From Acidobacteriota bacterium (GTDB lineage Bacteria; Acidobacteriota; G020349885): 64,000 nt of DNA. The translations under genes and the position numbers were made by a program. Shown in pieces: positions 44,564 to 51,321 of the stretch (positions within the stretch are counted from its first letter, which is position 1; the number at the start of each line of letters is the position of its first letter). The stretch covers positions 1,972,339-2,036,338 of the forward strand of contig CP070701.1 of the NCBI GenBank assembly GCA_020349885.1. The letters are read 5' to 3'. The notes below the pieces were generated by a model. It saw only the letters and a list, made by a program, of their open reading frames with translations, did no database searches and was not told where the DNA came from.

Positions 44564-46549
44564 CTATACGCGCGCTGCCTGCCTGGCGGTCTCCCCGCCC
44601 CCGCACGGCACCTCGAGCGCTTCTTTGAAGCCGCGCTCCACGGCGCGCAGGTTGGCCTGCACGGTGGCCTCACCGCGCCGGCCGAAATACTTTCGCAGGG
44701 CGCGCTCGACGGCTTCGAGAAGCGCTTCCTGGCTGAGCCCCTTTCGCTCCCGAAACGGCGACGCGTACAGGAACACGCCGAGGAGGGCGATGCCCTGCAT
44801 CCGCACCTGCAAGTCGGGGGTGGGTGCCTCCTCCTTCGCGATGCGCGTGGCGTCGAGGGCGATGAGGCGGATCGACCGCTCCCGCAGCGTGCGCTGCATG
44901 TGCTCCGGCAGGCTGTCCCACACCGCGCCCGGCTCCGTATGCTGCGACGGCACGAAGAGGGTTCCCCCCTCCGCCAGGCCATGAAGGGTATCTCTTACCC
45001 CGATGGCGTTCGTGTCGAGCACCGCGACGAACTCGACGTGCTCAAGCTCGCAGTGCAGGCCGATGTGCTCCTCCGCCGCGGTGAGAAAGAACGTGGTAGG
45101 AAGCCCCTTCTTCTCGGAGCCGTACTTCGGGTAGGCCTGCACGTGCAGGCCGAAAACGTCCGCAAGAAGCGTGGCGATCACCTTGTTCGTGGTGACGGAG
45201 CCGTAGCCGCCCACGGAGTGGCCACGCATGGAGAACGCCCCCTTCGAGCGAACGTCGGGATCCTCCGCCCGGGGAAGCGCCTCAGGATGGCCGACCCCCA
45301 GCACGAAGAACCGCCGCCCGCCGGTGTCACCCGTCATGCGCTCGACGGTAGCGACAAAGTCGCCGGGCCGCACGTCGCGGCTCCCCAGTCCCGCGACGCC
45401 CGAAAAAATGGCCGGAACGGTTCCGACGGCCTCGTAACCCTCCGCGCCGGTGAGCGCGTCCGCGAACGCCGCCTTTATCTCGGCCGTCAGAGGATTGCTC
45501 TGCGCCGGCGGGTTGTCCATCCGCTCGACCACGGCGAACGCCTTGAGATGCTTGAGGGCGTGGACGATCTCCGGCCCGGGGAACGGGCGAAACGCGGTCA
45601 CGTGCAGGCACCCGACGGGAACGCCGCGGGCGCTGCGAAGCCAATCGACGGTCGCCTTGGCAGTCTCGAGCATCGTGCCCATGCCCACGATCGCAACCTC
45701 GGCGTCCTCGAGCCGGTACGGCTCGACCAGTCCGTAGCCGCGCCCCGTCAAGCGCTCGAACTCCGCCATGGCGTCCCGGACGCATTTCGTGAGATGGTCG
45801 TAGTAGAAGCGCTGCGCCACCTTGCCCTTCATGTAGGCGTCCTGATTCTGGACGGAGCCGGACATGAGGGGGTTCGACGGATCGAAAAGATCGGGGATGC
45901 GCCCGGACGAAGGGCCGACGAACTCTTTCATCATCTCGGGCTCGGGCAGGAACACGCTCTCAACGGTGTGCGTGGTCAGGAAGCCGTCCTGAATGTTCAG
46001 GAACGGGGTCTGCGATTCCTCCGCCGCGCGCCGCGCGATAAGGGCCAGGTCGGCCGTCTCCTGGGCGTTGCGCCCAAAAAGCATGCCCCAGCCGCAGTCA
46101 GCCACGCCGCAGACGTCGTCGTGGCCGGCATGGATATTCAGCGCCTGCGACGTGAGGGCGCGCGCCCCGATGTGGAAAACCGCGGGCAGCCGCTTGCCCG
46201 CGATGGTGTAGAGAACCTCCTTCATCAGAATGAGGCCCTGCCCGGACGTGAAGTTCGTGACGCGCCCGCCTGCGAGGGCGAAACCCTCGCACGCGGAGGC
46301 GGAAGAGTGCTCCGATTCGAGCTCGCAAAAGAACAGCTCCTCTCCCCACAGGTTCCGCTTTCCGTTCGCTACTGCGCGCTGGTAGCCCTCACCCATGGGC
46401 GTGGAGGGAGTGATCGGATAGGCGCAGCCGCCCTGCGTGATGTGCGTCTCCACCCAGACGACGGCTTCGGAGCCGTCCACGGGTGTGAGCACACCGGGAT
46501 ACGGGGCTGGGCTCTGAGGAGGATTCTGTTTAACCACTGAACGAAACAC
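44564..46549 (-). CDS. Pyruvate:ferredoxin oxidoreductase, alpha/gamma part
   Basis: The 661-residue protein starts with the alpha domain (DGSEAVVWVETHITQGGCAYPITPSTPMGEGYQRAV), containing FTSGQGLILMKEVLYTIAGKRLPAVFHIGAR; then the transketolase C-like middle (VAIVGMGTMLETAKATVDWL) and the gamma domain (GHSVGGYGSVTTNKVIATLL, LHCELEHVEFVAVLD). It is the partner of the gene 18 bp downstream. The start is GTG at 46549, with no Shine-Dalgarno; a promoter lies only ~10 bp upstream of it, so the mRNA would be nearly leaderless. Conservation begins about residue 22. Confidence 0.93.
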   Translation of the reverse strand: MFRSVVKQNPPQSPAPYPGVLTPVDGSEAVVWVETHITQGGCAYPITPSTPMGEGYQRAVANGKRNLWGEELFFCELESEHSSASACEGFALAGGRVTNFTSGQGLILMKEVLYTIAGKRLPAVFHIGARALTSQALNIHAGHDDVCGVADCGWGMLFGRNAQETADLALIARRAAEESQTPFLNIQDGFLTTHTVESVFLPEPEMMKEFVGPSSGRIPDLFDPSNPLMSGSVQNQDAYMKGKVAQRFYYDHLTKCVRDAMAEFERLTGRGYGLVEPYRLEDAEVAIVGMGTMLETAKATVDWLRSARGVPVGCLHVTAFRPFPGPEIVHALKHLKAFAVVERMDNPPAQSNPLTAEIKAAFADALTGAEGYEAVGTVPAIFSGVAGLGSRDVRPGDFVATVERMTGDTGGRRFFVLGVGHPEALPRAEDPDVRSKGAFSMRGHSVGGYGSVTTNKVIATLLADVFGLHVQAYPKYGSEKKGLPTTFFLTAAEEHIGLHCELEHVEFVAVLDTNAIGVRDTLHGLAEGGTLFVPSQHTEPGAVWDSLPEHMQRTLRERSIRLIALDATRIAKEEAPTPDLQVRMQGIALLGVFLYASPFRERKGLSQEALLEAVERALRKYFGRRGEATVQANLRAVERGFKEALEVPCGGGETARQAARV

Positions 46550-46564
46550 CTGTTATTTTCTTTT

Positions 46565-46594
46565 ACTATACGCTTCCCACCTTGCCTTCGTCAA
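46565..46594 (-). promoter_or_regulatory. Sigma-70 promoter of the pyruvate:ferredoxin oxidoreductase genes
   Basis: Minus strand TTGACG, 18 bp, TATAGT. The predicted start point is near 46558, nine bases from the GTG start codon. Confidence 0.6.
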
Positions 46595-46617
46595 GGCGAG
46601 TCTCGTCCTCTTTCTTC

Positions 46618-47901
46618 TTACCGCTCGTCTTCCGCGCCTCGCGGCTCCTCGTAGGGGTTGGGAATCTGCCTGAGCTTCAGAATGAGGAACATGACCCACA
46701 ACACCGCCACAAAGGCGACTACGAACCATGCCCCCTTGCGAACGGCCAGCTCCCTCTTCTTCCCCTCAATGGTGTGATGGACTTCATCGGCGATCGCCGT
46801 GGCCTCGGAAGTGATTTTCTTGAGGGCGTCGAGATCCAGCGCATGGGACACGGGGCCTGCCTCGATGAGGCGGGAATCGGCTTCGCGCAGGCGTTCGCGG
46901 AAAGGATCGAGGTAAATCAGCCGGGCAGGGGCGTCCTCCAAGCTGGCCTTCGCCTCCTCCAGCGACGACGCCGTGTGGTCGAGTTCCTGGTAGAAAGCGG
47001 CGGCCATCTCGGCACCGCGGTCATCGGCGTGGCATGAGGCGCAGCCGTCTTCCGCCGTAAAAAGCTCCCGGCTCGGAAAGAGGATGCGGTGGTTCCCGTG
47101 GCAGTCCACACAACGCGGAGACCCATAGAAATGGCGCGCCCTCTCATGGGGGCTCTTGGCGTAACTTTCGGCGGTGTTGCCGTGGCAGTTGCCGCAAACC
47201 TGGCTCACATCCTCCACGCCGGGCGGCGTGGCGCCGTGGATGCCGTGGCAGGTCGCGCAATCGGGGACGAGCGGATTGTCGTCCCGGTAAAGGAGCATGC
47301 CGTGATGGGACTCTTTGTATTCGGCAAGCGCATCGGTCGGAAGGTTGTACTTCGACATCATCGCTTCGTCAGCATGGCATTTCGCGCACGTTTCAGGAAC
47401 GTTCCCGTGATGGACGAGAGACTTCGGATGGGACGGGGAGAGTATCCGGTGGCTTCCATGGCAATCTATGCATGTCGCCGCATCGGTGCTCCTGCGCTTC
47501 AGCACGGCCTTCCCGTGATGGCTCGTCCGGTAAAAGGTCAGTTGGTCGGTGCGAATTCCGTAAGGCCGCATCCTTTCGGGGTCCGCGTGGCACGTTCCGC
47601 AAATCATCACAATCTCCGCTCCCACGGGCCGCCCCACGAAACCCTTCGCCTCGCTCATCGCCTCCTCCACGTCCCACGACGAGGGATTGCCCCCGTGGCA
47701 CTGCTCGCACGCCACGCCTGCGGACGCGTGAGAGCTCTCCCGCCATCCATGCACGGGAACCACGTATTCGTCTCCGAGCTCCGTGTGGCAGCCGACGCAG
47801 GAGTTGTCGTCCCAGTTTGCACCGTAGGAAGAGGAAAAGAGCACGCCCAGGAAAGCAAGGGGCAGCAGGAAACGGTAAGGGGAACGCGTGGCTCGTCCCA
47901 T
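46618..47901 (-). CDS. Nine-haem cytochrome c with C-terminal membrane anchor, in the Rieske/b operon
   Basis: The protein has 427 residues from the ATG at 47901, preceded by AGGAGAAAGA. Signal FLLPLAFLGVLFSSSYG, then nine CxxCH motifs (CVGCH, CEQCH, CGTCH, CIDCH, CAKCH, CATCH, CGNCH, CVDCH, CASCH) up to about residue 300, a helical linker with coiled-coil character, and a membrane helix GAWFVVAFVAVLWVMFLILKL near the C-terminus. It replaces cytochrome c1/f in the adjacent Rieske-cytochrome b complex and would pass electrons into the periplasm. It follows the subunit IV gene by 8 bp. Confidence 0.93.
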   Translation of the reverse strand: MGRATRSPYRFLLPLAFLGVLFSSSYGANWDDNSCVGCHTELGDEYVVPVHGWRESSHASAGVACEQCHGGNPSSWDVEEAMSEAKGFVGRPVGAEIVMICGTCHADPERMRPYGIRTDQLTFYRTSHHGKAVLKRRSTDAATCIDCHGSHRILSPSHPKSLVHHGNVPETCAKCHADEAMMSKYNLPTDALAEYKESHHGMLLYRDDNPLVPDCATCHGIHGATPPGVEDVSQVCGNCHGNTAESYAKSPHERARHFYGSPRCVDCHGNHRILFPSRELFTAEDGCASCHADDRGAEMAAAFYQELDHTASSLEEAKASLEDAPARLIYLDPFRERLREADSRLIEAGPVSHALDLDALKKITSEATAIADEVHHTIEGKKRELAVRKGAWFVVAFVAVLWVMFLILKLRQIPNPYEEPRGAEDER

Positions 47902-47909
47902 TCTTTCTC

Positions 47910-48344
47910 CTACGAGAAGTGCCCCCAAACCGTGAAGACAGCCCACACAACCAATCCCGCCGCGGCAAGGACGAGAGCCATGGGCCTCCTGTAGGGATTG
48001 AGGTCTGGGTTGCGGTCCAGGAAGGGAAACAAGAAGAAAATGGCGAACACGATCCCCTGCCCGAAAACACCGATGACCTTGGGAGCCCATGGACCGAGAA
48101 ATGCCGTCACTTCCGCCGCTTTCAAGAACTGGTAGGACGCAAGAAAATACCACTCCGGTTTGATGTGCTCAGGCGTGGTGTAGGGATCGGCCTTCTCGCC
48201 GATTTCACCGGGCGCGAACGTCGCAAGCGTCAGCAGCGCCGCAAAAACCACAACGGCCACACAGGTTTCCTGCAGCACGTGGTGCGGCCAGAAGGGATGG
48301 TAGCGGGGGCGTCGGCCCTTCGCGTTCTTGGCTTGCTCGTTCAT
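47910..48344 (-). CDS. Cytochrome b subunit IV-like protein (PetD type)
   Basis: A 144-residue protein with three membrane helices. The quinol-oxidation PEWY motif is present in HIKPEWYFLASYQFLK, and FFLFPFLDRNPDLNP matches the following helix of cytochrome b C-terminal domains. It completes the split cytochrome b encoded with the preceding gene, with which it overlaps by ATGA. Confidence 0.93.
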   Translation of the reverse strand: MNEQAKNAKGRRPRYHPFWPHHVLQETCVAVVVFAALLTLATFAPGEIGEKADPYTTPEHIKPEWYFLASYQFLKAAEVTAFLGPWAPKVIGVFGQGIVFAIFFLFPFLDRNPDLNPYRRPMALVLAAAGLVVWAVFTVWGHFS

Positions 48345-49186
48345 GAGGCGTTTTCCTCGCGGGGGTTACGTTCATGCCGTGCGTCGCGGGCATCTTCACT
48401 ATAGGGTTCGGCGAAGCCCTGGCGCCGCATCATGAAAAAATGCCCGACCAAAAGAAGAATAATGGCCGCAGGCCAGACGAACACGTGGAAGGCGTAGAAG
48501 CGCGTGAGCGTCACGGCCGAGATCTGCTTGCCGCCCCGCAAAAGAAGCAGCAGATGCTCGCCTATCACCGGCACCACGGCCGCCGTTTCCGTGCCCACGG
48601 TCGTGGCCCAGTAGGAAACCTGGTTCCACGGCAAGAGGTAGCCCGTAAACTCAGCGGCCAGCGTCAGCATGAGAAGGCAGACGCCCACCATCCAGTTATA
48701 TTCGCGTGGATACTTGTACGCCCCGTGCCAGAAGACGCGCATCATGTGCAGCATCACGAACACAATCATGAAGTTCGCGGCCCAGAAATGGATGCTGCGC
48801 ACCAGCCACCCGAACGGCACCGTCGTGGTGATGTGAACCACGCTTTCGTAGGCGTGGTCGGGCGTGGGCTGGTAATACATGGCGAGGAGATATCCCGTCG
48901 CGATCTGGATAAGAAACATCATGAACGCGGCCGTCCCAAATCCGGTCCTGTAGTTGATGTGCGCCGGCACTGGGTGGGCGAGAAAGCTATGCATGATGGA
49001 GCGAAGGCCCAGGCGTTCCCCGATGGGGCCGATGAGAATTTTGTAGAAGGGCAGGAGCCTCACCATGTCGTCGAACGGATACCGCTTCTCGATTTCTTCA
49101 AACGACGGCAAGGGACTCTTCTTCCCGGAGGAAGTTTCGCGCTCGGACGTCTCGGGCTTTCCGGAATTTCCCATAGGCCGCTTCAT
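48341..49186 (-). CDS. Cytochrome b N-terminal subunit (PetB/cytochrome b6 type)
   Basis: A 281-residue protein with four membrane helices and paired histidines for two b haems: SIHFWAANFMIVFVMLHMMRVFWHGAY and, later, IGEHLL and FYAFHVFVWP. GYLLPWNQVSYWATTVGTE is the conserved quinone-site segment. The ~60-residue cytoplasmic N-terminus is longer and more polar than in PetB. It overlaps the Rieske gene upstream and subunit IV downstream by ATGA each, so the three are strictly coupled. Function: quinol oxidation by a menaquinol-cytochrome c reductase-like complex. Confidence 0.95.
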   Translation of the reverse strand: MKRPMGNSGKPETSERETSSGKKSPLPSFEEIEKRYPFDDMVRLLPFYKILIGPIGERLGLRSIMHSFLAHPVPAHINYRTGFGTAAFMMFLIQIATGYLLAMYYQPTPDHAYESVVHITTTVPFGWLVRSIHFWAANFMIVFVMLHMMRVFWHGAYKYPREYNWMVGVCLLMLTLAAEFTGYLLPWNQVSYWATTVGTETAAVVPVIGEHLLLLLRGGKQISAVTLTRFYAFHVFVWPAAIILLLVGHFFMMRRQGFAEPYSEDARDARHERNPREENAS

Positions 49187-49668
49187 GCCTCAACGAAGAC
49201 GTGGTCGCCCGAAATGCGCGCCTTGTAAACCCGCAAAGGCGACGGCGCAGGGCCGCCTGTCACGGCGCCGTGCAGATCAAACTTGGCGACGTGGCACGGA
49301 CATACCAGTTGGTGCGCCTCCTTTTTCCATGTGACGAGACAGCCCAAATGGGTGCACGCCGCGCTCAGGGCGCGCACCTCCGATTCGCTCACGCGCACCA
49401 CAATCACGGTGTCGCCCATGAAGCCCACCTTCTTGGAAGCTCCCACCGGAAGCTCCCCGAGCGGCAGCGTAAGACGCCCTGAGCCCGTCATCTGTATCGT
49501 CTCGGAGGGCCAAAAATACGAAAAGAGAGGGTACATGGTCCCCGCGATTGCGAGGAAGAAGCCGCTGTTAATGATGTAGTCGATAAACGTGCGGCGCCCG
49601 TAAACCTTATCAAGGTTTACACCCTTATCTTTTCGGGTAGGGGCCGAGAGGCCCGTCTTGTCTTGCAT
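49183..49668 (-). CDS. Rieske 2Fe-2S protein
   Basis: A 161-residue protein. One membrane helix (IINSGFFLAIAGTMYPLFSYFW) follows RRTFIDY; the cluster ligands are in CTHLGCLV and CPCHVAKFDLHG, with a disulfide between the second cysteine of each pair, and the GPAPSPLRVYKARI tail is conserved. First gene of the four-gene quinol-oxidising operon. Its Shine-Dalgarno is weak. Confidence 0.95.
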   Translation of the reverse strand: MQDKTGLSAPTRKDKGVNLDKVYGRRTFIDYIINSGFFLAIAGTMYPLFSYFWPSETIQMTGSGRLTLPLGELPVGASKKVGFMGDTVIVVRVSESEVRALSAACTHLGCLVTWKKEAHQLVCPCHVAKFDLHGAVTGGPAPSPLRVYKARISGDHVFVEA

Positions 49669-49849
49669 CTTTCTATCTTACCGGAGGCTCGGGGATGCGT
49701 GGTGGACGTGGAAAATCGTGCGGCGCAGCAGGCAGCCGATGGGGCAACAGCACCTCCGCTTCATCCAACGGTTTCCATAAAGGGAGGATTTTACCAAAGA
49801 CATAGATGAAAATAAAGGGCAAAATAAACAAGGACTGCCGTATTTCATG
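49669..49849. other. Intergenic region between the two respiratory units
   Basis: These 181 bp contain a possible sigma-54 promoter (below) for the Rieske operon and an AT-rich stretch. I find no terminator for the upstream 12-haem gene and no coding frame. Confidence 0.4.
49744..49758 (-). promoter_or_regulatory. Possible sigma-54 promoter of the Rieske/b operon
   Basis: The minus strand reads CGGAGGTGCTGTTGC: GG and GC separated by exactly ten bases with TTGC at -12, though the -24 block differs from TGGCAC. Start would be near 49732, about 64 nt before the Rieske gene. Confidence 0.35.
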
Positions 49850-51238
49850 TTATTGAAGCAGCTTTGCTACGGTATCACAGTCCTCTTCGCTCCGCTCAAG
49901 GAGCGCCATGGCATACTCCACGTTGTGGACGCCATGCCCGTAGAGGACGAGGGAGTAGTTGTGATGGGCGGCCTCGTAGGCCTGGGTGGCCTCCTCCCAG
50001 GTTTTTTGAGGAATGTTCCTCCCCCGCGCCCGCGAGTAGATTTTATCCGTCAACCGGATCTTTTTCCCCAGTAACTCGAGCATCTCGTCCACGCTCGCAA
50101 CCCAATCCGCCATCAGACCCTTGGCGTCGCTGTCGTGGCAGCCGACGCACGCCGCCTCCGTCGTGGCGAGGGTTTGACCCGCGAAGCTCGCCCTCTTGTC
50201 CGGCCGCGTATGGGAAAAGTGGCAGCCGGTGCAGTCAACACTCATAAAGAACATGTGGCTGGGCATATCGGGAACCCCGATGCCGCCCCTTCCGGCGTAA
50301 AGAAGCTGCGGGGCGGAATGCATCTGCGAGTGACACGAGCTGCAGGAAGCGTCGAAAGCGCGCTGGGTCGCCCTGCGCTCGTGGAGGATGTCGGCGTGGC
50401 AGTGGCCGCACGACAGGTTGTGCTCCGTCACGTGCCTCCGGTGGAGGACGATTTCCTGGCTGTAGAACTCCAACCGGTCCGGCTCGGCGTGGCAATTGAG
50501 GCACTTGCTCTTCTCCACGCGCCCGTCCCCCACCGCCATCGTGCCGTGGCACTTCTGGCACCGGATGCCGCGGCCGGCATAGGCCGCATGCTCGAACTTG
50601 AACCCGTCGAGCTCCACCGTCTCCGGAGTTTGCGTGTGGCAAAGGGTGCACCGGGAAATGTCCTTTTCCGCTTCGTGTTCCAGATTCTTGAAGTGACACA
50701 AAAAACAGGTCTCCTTGGTCGCCGACATGTGGTCCCCGATTGCCATCTGCGAATGGCACGAGGTGCAGCGGAGCCTCTTCTGGCGCCGCATCTCGGCGAG
50801 GTGAGGCGTGTGGTCGAAAACGACGTGCTCGTGGTATTCCACCTCGCCCGAAAGAAGCCGCGTGTCGTGGCATCCCGCGCGCAAACAAGAAGCGTCTTCA
50901 ATCTCCGCGTAAGGCTTCGTGCCGTAGGTGCGGGTGACGTATTTCGCAAGCTGGGAGAGCGCCTGGTATTTGACCCACACGGTGCCGCGAATGTCGGGGG
51001 GATAATGGCAGTCCACGCAGGGCACTTCGTTGTGGGAGGACGTCGACCATGAAACGTAATAAGGTTCCATGATGTGGCACGAGTTGCAGAACGCAGGCCG
51101 CGTGCTGTATTCCGCCAATCCCAGAACCGCCAGGATGAGGGCGACGAACGCGAAAATCACCGCGTGGAAAGCTTTGGCTCCCCACGTCAAATCCTCCGGC
51201 CCCAGGATTATTCGTCTGACGATTCGGCGAAATTTCAT
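49850..51238 (-). CDS. NapC/NirT-like membrane-anchored 12-haem cytochrome c
   Basis: The 462-residue protein has one N-terminal membrane helix (AFHAVIFAFVALILAVLGLAEY) followed at once by FCNSCHIMEPYYVSWSTSSHNEVPCVDCHYPP, the NapC/NirT quinol dehydrogenase hallmark. It carries 11 CxxCH motifs and one CX4CH (CLRAGCH), ending with CVGCH; the last ~90 residues have no haem and are helical. NapC-type proteins accept electrons from menaquinol. Last gene of the unit that starts at 56660, 84 bp after the 19-haem gene. Confidence 0.92.
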   Translation of the reverse strand: MKFRRIVRRIILGPEDLTWGAKAFHAVIFAFVALILAVLGLAEYSTRPAFCNSCHIMEPYYVSWSTSSHNEVPCVDCHYPPDIRGTVWVKYQALSQLAKYVTRTYGTKPYAEIEDASCLRAGCHDTRLLSGEVEYHEHVVFDHTPHLAEMRRQKRLRCTSCHSQMAIGDHMSATKETCFLCHFKNLEHEAEKDISRCTLCHTQTPETVELDGFKFEHAAYAGRGIRCQKCHGTMAVGDGRVEKSKCLNCHAEPDRLEFYSQEIVLHRRHVTEHNLSCGHCHADILHERRATQRAFDASCSSCHSQMHSAPQLLYAGRGGIGVPDMPSHMFFMSVDCTGCHFSHTRPDKRASFAGQTLATTEAACVGCHDSDAKGLMADWVASVDEMLELLGKKIRLTDKIYSRARGRNIPQKTWEEATQAYEAAHHNYSLVLYGHGVHNVEYAMALLERSEEDCDTVAKLLQ

Positions 51239-51321
51239 TGTGCTTCTCTCTGTAAAACAATATAGCAGTTTTGCCTTTTATAATCTACAGAAAGCGCGCT
51301 GCCCCGGGAGGCGGCGGCGCA

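Noticed and set aside
42899-46540. A 1213-codon plus-strand frame opposite both PFOR genes
   Set aside because: PFOR domains and motifs are unambiguous on the other strand; the plus frame is long only because of GC-rich codon bias.
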